Positions 1 to 7,962 are shown, numbered from the stretch's first letter. The stretch: 38,114 nt of DNA from an uncultured Acetatifactor sp. (GCA_947588205.1 CANPYG010000017.1:1-38114); one strand, 5' to 3'. The notes: generated from the letters alone by a model not told the origin. Numbers and translations: made by a program.

Positions 1-444
1 AGTGTATACCTCGGTAAACAGCTCCATGCGGATCAGGCGTTCCTCCACCCGGGCAGCGGTATCTCGCTTATCGGGAATATGCCTCCCTCCCGTAAGCACA
101 GACAGGGCTTTTAACTCATAATAAAGAAAAGACAGATATCTTCCGATTGTCCTTCCCAGCTTCCGCACGGCATAAGCAGGGTTGGCATAACTGCTTTCGT
201 AGGCATTTCCCTCAAGATCCGCAAAGAGGGGCTCTCCCATAAACGCTTCTTCCGGCATATTCCAAAGCCCCTCCTCCCGCATATTCCAAAGCCCTTCCTC
301 CCGCAGCAAAAAAAAGGCTGCCTCATGGAAGTAACGCGCCAGCTCCGGAACCGGAAAGTCTTCTGACGCAATCTCCCGCAGCCTCTGCGAAATCAGACTA
401 TACCTTTCCTGTATCAGATTTGTATCCGCCCTGTTCTCACTCAT
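1..444 (-). CDS. Probable M29-type aminopeptidase, N-terminal part (runs off the left edge)
   Basis: This reading frame stays open from an ATG at 444 to the window edge, giving about 148 residues without a stop. It begins MSENRADTNLIQERY. Its pattern, a helical start with VPELARYFHEAAFFLL followed by SYANPAYAVRKLG and LSFLYYELK, resembles the N-terminal region of the long leucyl-aminopeptidase (M29-like) proteins of Lachnospiraceae; this is recalled similarity, not a search. The catalytic metal-binding part would lie outside the window. The start codon overlaps the stop of the upstream DUF6142 gene as ATGA, so translation is probably coupled. Residues 48 to 63 roughly are an 8-residue tandem duplication (REEGLWNM type) encoded by a 24-bp repeat. 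Frame and existence are solid; the family name is tentative. Confidence 0.55.
   Translation of the reverse strand, partial: MSENRADTNLIQERYSLISQRLREIASEDFPVPELARYFHEAAFFLLREEGLWNMREEGLWNMPEEAFMGEPLFADLEGNAYESSYANPAYAVRKLGRTIGRYLSFLYYELKALSVLTGGRHIPDKRDTAARVEERLIRMELFTEVYT
256..303. repeat. 24-bp tandem duplication inside the aminopeptidase-like gene
   Basis: Two adjacent 24-bp copies (256-279 and 280-303) differ at one base. They keep the reading frame and duplicate eight residues. Confidence 0.9.
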
Positions 445-761
445 CCAAGCATCCCCGCATATAAAACCAGACCCATCCCAAGCAGCGACAGACCGTTAAG
501 CAAAATCCCAAGCCAGGAAAACAGATGGAACATATCTTTTTCCTTCACCGTGATCAGCCCCAGAATGAGTCCATTTAATGAAAATAGGACGATCAAAAGT
601 CCTGTCAAACCGTATTTGGAGGGAATATCACCCGCCTTTAAATAGGACAGATAAATCACCGCGCACAGGGAGATCAAGCTGATTGTTCCCAGTATCGTAG
701 CCATGATCGCCTTACTTGAATGCTTCTTTTTTGTAAAAATATATCCCTTCCGATGCGCCAC
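441..761 (-). CDS. DUF6142-like small membrane protein
   Basis: A protein of about 106 residues with a basic N-terminus (AHRKGYIFTKKKHSSK) and three hydrophobic segments, around residues 19-37, 48-68 and 80-103. That layout fits a small three-helix inner-membrane protein, and it resembles the DUF6142 family of Lachnospiraceae. No catalytic motif is visible and the function is unknown. I chose the GTG at 761 because the frame upstream of it runs into a hairpin (789-816) that is unlikely to be coding, and because a purine-rich aaaggg lies about 10 bases upstream. A longer frame with an ATG at 818 exists. The gene ends in an ATGA overlap with the aminopeptidase-like gene and follows a 50-residue membrane peptide, so the three probably travel with pyrE in one transcript. 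Confidence 0.65.
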   Translation of the reverse strand: MAHRKGYIFTKKKHSSKAIMATILGTISLISLCAVIYLSYLKAGDIPSKYGLTGLLIVLFSLNGLILGLITVKEKDMFHLFSWLGILLNGLSLLGMGLVLYAGMLG

Positions 762-788
762 TTTCTTTTCCCTTTCTAAACACCTTAA

Positions 789-816
789 GCCGCCGGACAT
801 ATCAACGTCTGGCGGC
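789..816 (-). other. Hairpin between the 50-residue peptide and the DUF6142 gene
   Basis: A GCCGCC arm pairs with GGCGGC, extended by GAC/GTC across one mismatch, with an 8-nt loop. Only a weak U-tract follows on the minus strand. It could be a partial terminator or a processing site within the pyr transcript. Confidence 0.45.
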
Positions 817-901
817 ATTTATCATAATGCGAAGCTTATCTTCTGACATCTTCTATTCAATTAAGAGATCCCCGGCCAGGAAGAATTGACCGCAGCCATT
901 G

Positions 902-1054
902 TTAAAAGGTCAGCTTGGACTTCCCTGCCAGCAGTCTGGCTCCCCCGACAATCATCAGGATCCCGCAGGTCACGCCCGTCACAAGCATTATAACGCCGAG
1001 CACAATATTCAATGCGCCGGAACCACCCATAATTTTATAAACCCTTTCTTCCAT
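902..1054 (-). CDS. Uncharacterised 50-residue membrane peptide
   Basis: A 50-codon reading frame starting MEERVYKIMGGSG and ending in GKSKLTF. The ATG at 1054 lies a good distance from a ggaggt box (1060-1065). A competing ATG at 1059 in another frame gives only 17 codons. The centre (about residues 13-42) is a long hydrophobic, glycine-rich stretch with an internal Thr-Gly-Val-Thr-Cys-Gly, which suggests one or two transmembrane passes. It sits 26 bases after pyrE and before the DUF6142 gene, so it is probably translated from the same message. I do not recognise a named family, though short peptides of this kind are familiar from Lachnospiraceae. It is small enough to be missed by automated annotation. 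Confidence 0.65.
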   Translation of the reverse strand: MEERVYKIMGGSGALNIVLGVIMLVTGVTCGILMIVGGARLLAGKSKLTF

Positions 1055-1080
1055 TCCATACCTCCATATATTTCCCTTCA

Positions 1081-1755
1081 TTATGCGCCGTACACAGCAT
1101 AATATTCGTCAATCGCAGCCTTCAAAGCATCGTCAATATATACCGTTCCCTTATAAGGCTTGTTATAAAGATGCTCGATCACATCAGCCATAGTCACAAT
1201 GGCATTGGCATCAAAGCCGTATTTCTCCCTGATCTCCGCCAGGGCGCTGATCCTGCCGCCCAGTCCCTTTTCCATGCGGTTCAGGGAAACGATCAATCCC
1301 TTGATCTCCACCCGGGCCTGCTCCATCAGAATGGGAAAGGTCTCTTCAATGGACTTGCCGGAGGTGGTCACGTCCTCTATGATCACAACCCGGTCCCCGT
1401 CCTTCAGCTTGCTGCCAAGCAGGATGCCCACATCCCCATGGTCCTTGACCTCCTTGCGGTTGGAACAGTAACGGACCTCCTTCCCGTAAAGCTCACTGTA
1501 GGCTATCGTGGTCGCCACACTCAAGGGGATTCCCTTATACGCCGGTCCAAACAGCACATCAAAATCATCCCCGTAATTATCATGGATCGCTTTCGCATAA
1601 TACTCGCCCAGCTTCTTTAACTGTGCGCCGGTCACATAAGCGCCCGCATTCATAAAGAAAGGGGACTTACGGCCGCTCTTCAATGTAAATTCACCAAACT
1701 TTAATACCTGGCTGTCCACCATGAACTCAATAAACTCTTTTTTGTACTGTTCCAT
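1081..1755 (-). CDS. pyrE: Orotate phosphoribosyltransferase
   Basis: PyrE transfers a phosphoribosyl group from PRPP to orotate to make orotidine 5'-monophosphate, the fifth step of de novo pyrimidine synthesis, in the cytosol. The protein has 224 residues, normal for the family. The PRPP-binding loop VVIIEDVTTSGKS is at residues 123-135. The early FTLKSGRKSPFF (about residues 23-34) and the YCSNRKEVKDHG loop (about 96-107) are typical of the family. It follows pyrF after a 141-base gap filled with a tandem repeat. An aggag box sits about 10 bases before the ATG. The next gene starts only 26 bases downstream. Confidence 0.97.
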   Translation of the reverse strand: MEQYKKEFIEFMVDSQVLKFGEFTLKSGRKSPFFMNAGAYVTGAQLKKLGEYYAKAIHDNYGDDFDVLFGPAYKGIPLSVATTIAYSELYGKEVRYCSNRKEVKDHGDVGILLGSKLKDGDRVVIIEDVTTSGKSIEETFPILMEQARVEIKGLIVSLNRMEKGLGGRISALAEIREKYGFDANAIVTMADVIEHLYNKPYKGTVYIDDALKAAIDEYYAVYGA

Positions 1756-1780
1756 CAGACTTGACTCCTGCTCCTATTAT

Positions 1781-1865
1781 ATTGTCTTATTCCCGAAACA
1801 TTCTATTTGTCTTATTCTCTATTGTCTTATTCTCTATTGTCTTATTCTCTATTGTCTTATTCTCA
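1781..1865. repeat. 15-bp tandem repeat between pyrF and pyrE
   Basis: Three contiguous copies of a 15-bp unit lie at 1821-1835, 1836-1850 and 1851-1865, the last with a one-base difference. A near copy of 16 bp is at 1805-1820 and a partial copy at 1781-1792. On the transcribed strand the core reads GAATAAGACAAT. It fills most of the pyrF-pyrE gap. No promoter is convincing here. Confidence 0.9.
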
Positions 1866-1896
1866 GATCCCACATAACCGGACACTGCTATTGCAT

Positions 1897-2826
1897 TTAT
1901 CTTCCAGCCGCCAGCGCCTGTGCGATATCTTCTCTCATATCAATGACCGCAGCCCTGGCTGCGTCCGCATAGCCTTCCTCCCCAAAGCGCGCATATTTCT
2001 CCTGCTGATAGGCGGCGATGATCCCACGGGAAGAATTGATGATGGCACCGAGGCCGTCCTCATTAAAGAAATGCACCAGATCAGCGCCCTTTCCGCCCTG
2101 CGCGCCATAGCCTGGAACCAGAATAAAAGTCTTGGGCATGAGCTTCCTCAGGACTTTGCCCTGTTCAGGATAGGTAGCACCCACCACAGCGCCCACATAG
2201 CTGTAGCTGTCGCCCATACAGTCCGCGCCCCATTCTGCAACCTTTTCCCCGACAATCTCGTAAAGAGGCCTGCCGTCGATCAAACGATCCTGAAATTCTC
2301 CGCTGCTGGGATTGGATGTCTTGACCAGGACAAAAATCCCTTTTTTCTCTTCCTTACAGACCTTCATGAAGGGCTTCACCCCGTCGGAACCCAGATAAGG
2401 GTTCACTGTCGCAAAGTCTTCATTGAAACTGTAGTGCTCCCTTTCTCCAATACGGACCTTTCCAAGATGCGCGATGGCATAGGACTCCGATGTGGAACCA
2501 ATATCCCCGCGCTTAACGTCCCCGATCACGATCAGACCCTTTTCCTTACAATAATCCACAGTCTTCTGAAAAGCGGCCAGACCGGGAATCCCGAACTGTT
2601 CATACATGGCGATCTGGGGCTTCACTGCAGGAATGAGGTCGCAGATCGCATCCACCAGCCCCTTGTTATACTGCCAGATAGCTTCCGCGGCGCCCTCTAA
2701 GGTCTCCCCCAGCTCGGCAAAAGCCGCCTTTTGAAGATGCCGGGGAACCAGCTTCAGCGTTGGGTCCAGCCCCACCACAATGGGGGCATTAGTCTGTTGA
2801 ATCTTCGCGATCAATCGATTAATCAT
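1897..2826 (-). CDS. pyrF: Orotidine 5'-phosphate decarboxylase (long, type 2)
   Basis: PyrF decarboxylates OMP to UMP, the last de novo step to the first pyrimidine nucleotide. At 309 residues it belongs to the longer subfamily, against about 230-240 residues for the short type. Evidence is the N-terminal VGLDPTL (residues 18-24), the catalytic Asp-x-Lys-Arg-x-Asp-Ile as DVKRGDI at 103-109, and the phosphate-binding LVPGYGAQGG near the C-terminus. The ATG at 2826 has taaggag (2834-2840) upstream. A 9-bp perfect stem hairpin (2843-2867) abuts that ribosome binding site. pyrE follows it, and a Uma2-like gene precedes it by 79 bases, probably on the same transcript. Confidence 0.96.
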   Translation of the reverse strand: MINRLIAKIQQTNAPIVVGLDPTLKLVPRHLQKAAFAELGETLEGAAEAIWQYNKGLVDAICDLIPAVKPQIAMYEQFGIPGLAAFQKTVDYCKEKGLIVIGDVKRGDIGSTSESYAIAHLGKVRIGEREHYSFNEDFATVNPYLGSDGVKPFMKVCKEEKKGIFVLVKTSNPSSGEFQDRLIDGRPLYEIVGEKVAEWGADCMGDSYSYVGAVVGATYPEQGKVLRKLMPKTFILVPGYGAQGGKGADLVHFFNEDGLGAIINSSRGIIAAYQQEKYARFGEEGYADAARAAVIDMREDIAQALAAGR

Positions 2827-2842
2827 TGTTGTGCTCCTTAAA

Positions 2843-2867
2843 GTCGACCGTTGTCCTTACGGTCGAC
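2843..2867 (-). promoter_or_regulatory. Hairpin beside the pyrF ribosome binding site
   Basis: GTCGACCGT pairs perfectly with ACGGTCGAC around a 7-nt loop. It ends two bases before the pyrF ribosome binding site (2834-2840). There is no U-tract long enough for a classical terminator, so it may instead affect translation or RNA stability. The role is inferred. Confidence 0.6.
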
Positions 2868-2905
2868 ATTGTACCACATAACAGCCCTTCAGGTCAACTC
2901 AGATA

Positions 2906-3652
2906 TCAGGAAAATTCCCGAATGAGCTCTCCCACGATATCCAGGTCGATTTGCAGCCTTCCTTCATACAGATTGATCGGCACCTTTCCCGTTAAACCAT
3001 AAATCTCCGGGGTCTGCTCCGAATGCTCTGTCAGATTGATGACGATCAGCTTCATGGCATCCGGATCGATCATCCAGTATTCCTTCACGCCCGCATTGAT
3101 ATATTTTTTGAGCTTAAGAACAGAATCCTTACGGCTCGTGGAAGGGGAAAGCACCTCCAGCACAAAATCAGGCGCGCCCATAATCCCCCAGCGCTCTATC
3201 TTCTCCCTGTCGCACACAATGATCACATCCGGCTGGACCATTGTATAATCATCGCAGTCCAGACGCACATCCACAGGGGATATGAACGCCATACACTTCC
3301 CCTTATTTTCCCGGATAAAGTTTTGTATCTGACGGTATACCTCTCCCGCTGCCAGCTGATGGAATGAGGTAGGGGCGTTCATGATGAAAAATTCGCCGTC
3401 AATCAGTTCTACACGCAGATCATCCGGCAGGGCATAATAATCCTCTATTGTGTGCTTTTTCCCACTCTCTGTCCTGGCCTCCGTTCCGTAAATGAAATCC
3501 TGCTCCGTCACCCTTGAACCCGGGCTCTCCTGTTGCAGATCCGACGTATACGAGCTGCCATTTTCCCCGATCCCTTCTTCGCTTTTTCCCTCGCACAGCC
3601 TGTTCCTTTCATCAATCCCTTTTTCTTTTGCGTTCTTTTTTTCATTGCCCAT
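2906..3652 (-). CDS. Uma2-family (DUF820) predicted PD-(D/E)xK nuclease-fold protein
   Basis: A protein of 248 residues. From about residue 65 it matches the Uma2/DUF820 pattern: VELIDGE (81-87), QPDV with the likely metal-binding Asp142, LEVLSPSTS with Glu166, then a Lys-rich helix and AGVKEYWMIDP (187-197). These fit a restriction-endonuclease-like fold. The cellular role of the family is unsettled and no target can be inferred. The first 60 or so residues are a hydrophilic, low-complexity extension beyond the usual length of about 190. The start is secure: aaggaggt is at ideal distance from the ATG at 3652. A promoter at 3881-3909 probably drives it together with pyrF and pyrE, an unusual setting for this family. 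Confidence 0.85.
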   Translation of the reverse strand: MGNEKKNAKEKGIDERNRLCEGKSEEGIGENGSSYTSDLQQESPGSRVTEQDFIYGTEARTESGKKHTIEDYYALPDDLRVELIDGEFFIMNAPTSFHQLAAGEVYRQIQNFIRENKGKCMAFISPVDVRLDCDDYTMVQPDVIIVCDREKIERWGIMGAPDFVLEVLSPSTSRKDSVLKLKKYINAGVKEYWMIDPDAMKLIVINLTEHSEQTPEIYGLTGKVPINLYEGRLQIDLDIVGELIREFS

Positions 3653-3873
3653 AATGATACCTCCTTAAAATAGTTGTTTTAATATTTATAATAATTAAAA
3701 TTATTATTTTATTTAATATAATTCAACATTCTTTGAAAAACTTATCCTCCATAATTACATGTTGGTCTGTATAAAATTGTTCTAAAATCCGGTGAAACGG
3801 CTGAAACGCCATAAACAGCAGAATCTTAGATGAAACAGATTAAAACAAATGAGTGCAACCCTTAAAGCTTTTA
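3653..3873 (-). other. AT-rich leader of the Uma2-pyrF transcript
   Basis: Between the likely transcription start (about 3874) and the Uma2 start codon are some 220 bases without a gene. Bases 3670-3725 are almost pure A/T. A short repeated tgaaacg-type motif is at 3790-3810. I see no tRNA, no recognisable riboswitch core and no convincing small reading frame. Confidence 0.4.
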
Positions 3874-3880
3874 CACGTTT

Positions 3881-3909
3881 AGAATAGTTCATTTTGATGA
3901 TTTTGTCAA
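3881..3909 (-). promoter_or_regulatory. Sigma-A promoter for the Uma2-pyrF-pyrE unit
   Basis: On the minus strand a perfect TTGACA (3904-3909) and TATTCT (3881-3886) are separated by exactly 17 bp. A-rich sequence (3935-3955) just upstream could act as an UP element. No other gene on this strand lies between it and the Uma2 gene. Confidence 0.6.
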
Positions 3910-4013
3910 TAATAATTATATGTAAGATTCCAAAATTTTTTTAAGTATATAATAGTAGCTTTAAAATACATTCCATAATTCGGATACGTGTTCTGCCAGG
4001 CGCGGCATACAAA

Positions 4014-4047
4014 ACACCCCACAGAAATTCATCTTCCTGTGGGGTGT
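4014..4047 (-). terminator. Intrinsic terminator of the TPR lipoprotein gene
   Basis: An 11-bp perfect stem (ACACCCCACAG with CTGTGGGGTGT) around a 12-nt loop is followed on the minus strand by TTTTGT. It lies about 60 bases after the TPR gene's stop. Confidence 0.85.
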
Positions 4048-4105
4048 GGCCGCTTATCTTTCCTTTACGGACATTCTACCCCGGAACATTCCATTCCGGG
4101 CCGTC

Positions 4106-5167
4106 CTATCTCGTACTCAAAAACATATTCTCCCTCTGCGCATTGGCGTCGTCGGGGTAATTCTGAAGGTACGTCTCCATGAGCACCTTCGCCCTGGTAA
4201 ATTCTCCCAGATATTCATACGCCGCAATCTCATTAAAGGAAAGGGACTGCATGATCTCGTTGTTCTCGACTTTCATGCCCGCCTGGAAAGCGTTCAGCGC
4301 GTTCTGGTACTCTCCTCTCTGCAGTTCGCACAGACCGAGCTGATTATAAATCTCTGCGCTGTCCGTCTTCTGTGCCAGATACGAATTGTAAACATTGGCG
4401 GCGTAATTATAGTCTCCCGTGGCCTCATACGCCCGTCCAAGATACAGATAGGCCTCCGCGCTGCCGGTAGAGCGCGCCTCCTCCAGGGCCATGTAGGCGT
4501 TCTGGTACTGCTCCAAATAAAAGTAAATCCTTCCCTTATCGAATGCGGACATGTTGCTGCCCTGATCCAGGGCTGCCTGCAGGTAAGCCTGCCCCGTTTC
4601 CCTGTAACCGTAATTATCCAGCACCTGGAAAATCTGAATCAGACGCTCATAGTTGCGCGGTTCCATCTGAACTACCTGATCAAAGTCCTCTTTCGCCTTC
4701 TCTGCCTTATTCAGACCCAATCGGACATTGCCGCGCAGGAAATATGCCTCCACCTCGTCGGGCTTCAGGGCGAGGATCGCATCATATGTGACCTCCGCAT
4801 CATTCAGGCGGCTGCACTTGGTATAGGCGGCTGCGAGGTAATAGTTGATATCATAATCCATGGACTGCACCAGTCCACGGCTAAGCTTAAGGGCCTCTTC
4901 AAAGCTTTCTACCGCATGCCCATAATCGGCAAGCCCCATGTACGCGATGCCCATTCCGCGGTAGATCTGCCGGGCGTCCTCATGCTCCGTTTCAGCCTGT
5001 TCAAAGCAGTCAAGGGCAGCCTGATAATCAAGCTCCTCTATCGCCCGCATTCCCTTGCCGACATTAGGGGATGCCTTGGAACAGGCGCCGAGGAACAGGA
5101 CGGTAAGAATCGCAAAGGAAAAACATATGATGGATTTCATCCTTGTATGATTCCGATCGTACATCAT
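4106..5167 (-). CDS. TPR-repeat lipoprotein
   Basis: A 353-residue protein with a lipoprotein signal: a basic start, a hydrophobic stretch (residues 13-26) and the lipobox LGAC with Cys29. It should be anchored to the outer face of the membrane. The rest is a run of about eight tetratricopeptide repeats. Recognisable helix pairs include AIEELDYQAALDCFEQAE, YRGMGIAYMGLADYGHAVE, AYLYLGRAYEATGDYNYAA and IYNQLGLCELQRGEYQNAL. TPRs bind other proteins; the partner is unknown. The ATG at 5167 has aaggag six bases upstream and a second in-frame ATG follows. It lies 71 bases after nrdG with no clear promoter of its own, so it may be read through from nrdDG. A strong terminator ends it. Confidence 0.85.
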   Translation of the reverse strand: MMYDRNHTRMKSIICFSFAILTVLFLGACSKASPNVGKGMRAIEELDYQAALDCFEQAETEHEDARQIYRGMGIAYMGLADYGHAVESFEEALKLSRGLVQSMDYDINYYLAAAYTKCSRLNDAEVTYDAILALKPDEVEAYFLRGNVRLGLNKAEKAKEDFDQVVQMEPRNYERLIQIFQVLDNYGYRETGQAYLQAALDQGSNMSAFDKGRIYFYLEQYQNAYMALEEARSTGSAEAYLYLGRAYEATGDYNYAANVYNSYLAQKTDSAEIYNQLGLCELQRGEYQNALNAFQAGMKVENNEIMQSLSFNEIAAYEYLGEFTRAKVLMETYLQNYPDDANAQRENMFLSTR

Positions 5168-5238
5168 CTGAGGCTCCTTCCCGCTTTATATTCAAACATA
5201 CCTAAATTGCTTACCACAGGGAAAACCCAATCCCCTGA

Positions 5239-5769
5239 TCAAAGAATATATTCCTTCACCAGAACAGTTTCCTTTTGCCGCAGGGACGCCTGTACGTCAA
5301 TGATCCTCTGGTTCTCGGACCCACGGAATGGGATGCGCAGATTCTTCCTTGCAGCAATGAATTCTCCGTCCACCAGGACATCGATCAGCGAAAGCAGGAG
5401 CCGTACATCCTTTTTCCCTTCCTGGATCCAGCGGAGCAGATCCGTATCATAGGTATATCCTGTGTAGCACCAGACATCCTTTTCGGGGTACAGCTCCCTC
5501 ACCCTCTTAAGCAGCGCAGTCACTGTCCGGCGGTTGGCGTCCTCGAAGGGCTCGCCGCCCAGGAGGCTGATACCCCTGATATAGCTGTGATCCAGCGCCT
5601 TCAGGATCTCCTCCTGCGTTTCTTCCGTATAAGGCTGTCCATATTGAAAATCCCACGCCTCGGCGTTAAAGCATTCGGGGCAATGATGGGTACAGCCGCT
5701 CACGAAGAGGGAAACACGCACTCCCGGTCCGTTTGCCACGTCGTGCTTCTTGATCGTCGCATAGTTCAT
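5239..5769 (-). CDS. nrdG: Anaerobic ribonucleotide reductase activating protein (radical SAM)
   Basis: NrdG uses a 4Fe-4S cluster and S-adenosylmethionine to create the glycyl radical on NrdD. The cluster motif CxxxCxxC is visible as Cys26, Cys30 and Cys33 in SGCTHHCPECFN. The glycine-rich SAM-contacting segment is ISLLGGEPFED (about residues 68-78). The length of 176 is typical. The start codon lies 14 bases after the nrdD stop, so the pair forms an operon controlled by the NrdR-type promoter upstream of nrdD. Confidence 0.96.
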   Translation of the reverse strand: MNYATIKKHDVANGPGVRVSLFVSGCTHHCPECFNAEAWDFQYGQPYTEETQEEILKALDHSYIRGISLLGGEPFEDANRRTVTALLKRVRELYPEKDVWCYTGYTYDTDLLRWIQEGKKDVRLLLSLIDVLVDGEFIAARKNLRIPFRGSENQRIIDVQASLRQKETVLVKEYIL

Positions 5770-5783
5770 GGATGTAATACCCC

Positions 5784-7913
5784 CTATAGGTGCAGCACCC
5801 TCGCCTTGATTTCCTTGGTCTTGCCCGCATTCCAGAAATTCTCGCCCAGATAACCGCAGGTCCTTCTGGTCACATTCATCTTGGAATGATCCTTGTTATG
5901 GCACTGAGGGCACTCCCATTCCATATCGTCATTCACCTGAATCTCGCCGTCGAAGCCACAAACATGGCAGTAGTCGGACTTGGTGTTGAATTCGCCGTAC
6001 TGGATGTTATCGTAAATATACTTGATCACTTCCTCAACGGCTTCCACATTGTTGATGAGATTGGGCACCTCCACATAGGAAATGGCGCCGCCCAGGGATT
6101 TATTCTGGAACTCGCTTTCAAAGGAAAATTTGGTGAAGGCGTCGATGGGTTCCCGCACATCCACATGATAGGAATTGGTATAATAGCCCTTATCCGTCAC
6201 ATTCTCAATATCGCCGAACTTTTCCCTGTCAATCCTTGCGAAACGATAGCAGAGGGATTCTGCCGGAGTGCCGTAGAGGCTGAAGCCCAGCCTGGTCTTG
6301 GCCTTCCACTCAGCAACCGCCGCGTTCAGTCTGTCCATAACCCGCAACGCGAATTCCTTGCCCTCCGGCTGGGTATGGCTGCAGCCCTTCATGAGGTAAG
6401 TCGTCTCATACAGACCGATATAGCCTAAGGACAGGGTGGAATAACCGTTTTCAAGATACTTGTCAATCTTCTCCCCCTTGCCCAGTCTGGCGATGGCCCC
6501 ATACTGCCAGTGAATGGGGCTCACATCCGACACCACGCCCTTTAAGGACTTATGCCGGCACATCAACGCCTCATAGCAGATTTTCAGGCGCTCATCCATC
6601 AGTCTCCAGAACTTCTCCTCGTCGCCCTTTGCCAGAATACCGATCTGGGGCAGATTCAGGCTGACCACGCCCTGGTTAAAACGCCCTTCCCATTTATAAT
6701 TGCCGTTTTCATCCTTCCAGGGAGACAGGAAAGAACGGCAGCCCATGCAGGAGAACACCTCTCCGGCATAGTTTTCCCTCATTTTCTTGGCAGAAATATA
6801 ATCCGGATACATTCTCTTCGCGGAGCACTGTGCCGCGAGCCTAGTCACATAATCATATTTCCCGCCCTTCAGGCAGTTATTCTCATCCAGGACATATACC
6901 AGCTTCGGGAACGCAGGAGTCACATAAACGCCCTTTTCATTCTTCGTGCCCTGCAGTCTCTGGCGCAGGATCTCCTGAATGATCTCAACCGTTTCCTCTA
7001 CATACTCGTCCTGATCATCAATATGAAGGAACAGCGTCACAAAAGGCGACTGACCGTTGGTGGTCATAAGGGTATTGATCTGGTACTGGATTGTCTGGAC
7101 ACCGCTCTTTAACTCATCCTTCAGGCGGATATCCACAACCTTCCTCATGGTCTCGGCATCCATCTGGTCGCCGAATTCCTCTTTCAGCTGGTTCTCGAAC
7201 TTCACACGGCTCTTGCGCAGATATTTGCCCAGGTGCTTGATATTGACAGACTGGCCGCCATACTGGTTGCTGGCTACAGCCGCAATGATCTGGGTGGTTA
7301 CGGTACACGCCACCTGAAAGCTCTTAGGAGACTCGATCATCTTGCCGTTGATGGAGGTACCGTTATCCAGCATATCCTTAATATTGATCAGACAGCAGTT
7401 AAAAATGGGCTGGATGAAATAATCCGCATCATGGAAATGGATCACTCCGTTGTCATGCGCCATAGAAATATGCTCCGGCAAAAGCAGCCTTCTGGTCACA
7501 TCCCTGGAAACCTCGCCTGCGATATAATCCCGCTGGGTAGAGGCCAGCCTGGTATTTTTATTGGAGTTTTCTTCCGCCAGCTCCTTATTCTCATTGCGGA
7601 TCAGCTTCAGAATGGATTCATCCGTCGTATTGGACTTGCGCAAAAGGCTTCTCTGATAACGGTAAACGATATACTTCTTCGCCAGGGTATATTTATTATG
7701 CTTCACCAGATCGGCCTCGATCATATCCTGGATCCGCTCTACGGTCAGCTTCCCGCTTTCCTGCCCTTCCACATCCTCCAGGATCTCATCAATGATATCC
7801 TCTGTAGCGCGTTCCTTTTCCTCAACCTCATTGTTCGCCTTACGGATCGCAAGAATGATCTTATCTGCCTCATAAGGCACAATACGTCCATCTCTCTTCT
7901 GAATCTTCATCAT
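5784..7913 (-). CDS. nrdD: Anaerobic (class III) ribonucleoside-triphosphate reductase
   Basis: NrdD reduces ribonucleoside triphosphates to deoxyribonucleotides without oxygen, using a glycyl radical made by NrdG. Near the C-terminus RRTCGYLG holds the radical glycine (about residue 687 of 709). Just before it are two CxxC pairs (CHVCG and CPQCH), the zinc site. The N-terminus (about 1-90: KIQKRDGRIVPYEADKI) is an ATP-cone for allosteric control. SCMGCRSF contains candidate active-site cysteines. I chose the ATG at 7913 because aagaaggg precedes it; an ATG at 7910 is equally possible and an ATG at 7964 lacks a ribosome binding site. Regulation is visible: a consensus promoter and two NrdR boxes. 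Confidence 0.97.
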   Translation of the reverse strand: MMKIQKRDGRIVPYEADKIILAIRKANNEVEEKERATEDIIDEILEDVEGQESGKLTVERIQDMIEADLVKHNKYTLAKKYIVYRYQRSLLRKSNTTDESILKLIRNENKELAEENSNKNTRLASTQRDYIAGEVSRDVTRRLLLPEHISMAHDNGVIHFHDADYFIQPIFNCCLINIKDMLDNGTSINGKMIESPKSFQVACTVTTQIIAAVASNQYGGQSVNIKHLGKYLRKSRVKFENQLKEEFGDQMDAETMRKVVDIRLKDELKSGVQTIQYQINTLMTTNGQSPFVTLFLHIDDQDEYVEETVEIIQEILRQRLQGTKNEKGVYVTPAFPKLVYVLDENNCLKGGKYDYVTRLAAQCSAKRMYPDYISAKKMRENYAGEVFSCMGCRSFLSPWKDENGNYKWEGRFNQGVVSLNLPQIGILAKGDEEKFWRLMDERLKICYEALMCRHKSLKGVVSDVSPIHWQYGAIARLGKGEKIDKYLENGYSTLSLGYIGLYETTYLMKGCSHTQPEGKEFALRVMDRLNAAVAEWKAKTRLGFSLYGTPAESLCYRFARIDREKFGDIENVTDKGYYTNSYHVDVREPIDAFTKFSFESEFQNKSLGGAISYVEVPNLINNVEAVEEVIKYIYDNIQYGEFNTKSDYCHVCGFDGEIQVNDDMEWECPQCHNKDHSKMNVTRRTCGYLGENFWNAGKTKEIKARVLHL

Positions 7914-7962
7914 GGCTCTCATCCCTTCTTCATCATCATAAGAATATCCCGCCTGCACATAC

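Noticed and set aside
111..371. Minus-strand 86-codon frame rich in Cys, Gly and Phe
   Set aside because: It lies in another frame inside the aminopeptidase-like gene, which has the better start, coupling and composition; its repeats come from the 24-bp duplication.
1807..2700. Plus-strand frame starting with a Leu-Ser-Tyr repeat
   Set aside because: It is the 15-bp tandem repeat read on the wrong strand, continuing antisense through pyrF.
2827..3873. PyrR-type attenuator or tRNA in the pyr leader
   Set aside because: No anti-terminator/terminator pair or cloverleaf could be drawn; only a single hairpin and AT-rich sequence are present.
3894..4047. Possible plus-strand small RNA (TTGATG-17-TATATG followed by a hairpin)
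   Set aside because: The hairpin has its T-run on the minus strand only, and the same bases form a better minus-strand promoter.
4046..5452. Long plus-strand reading frame of 468 codons
   Set aside because: It runs antisense to the TPR lipoprotein and nrdG genes, has no ribosome binding site and shows no family pattern; it is a shadow of minus-strand codon bias.
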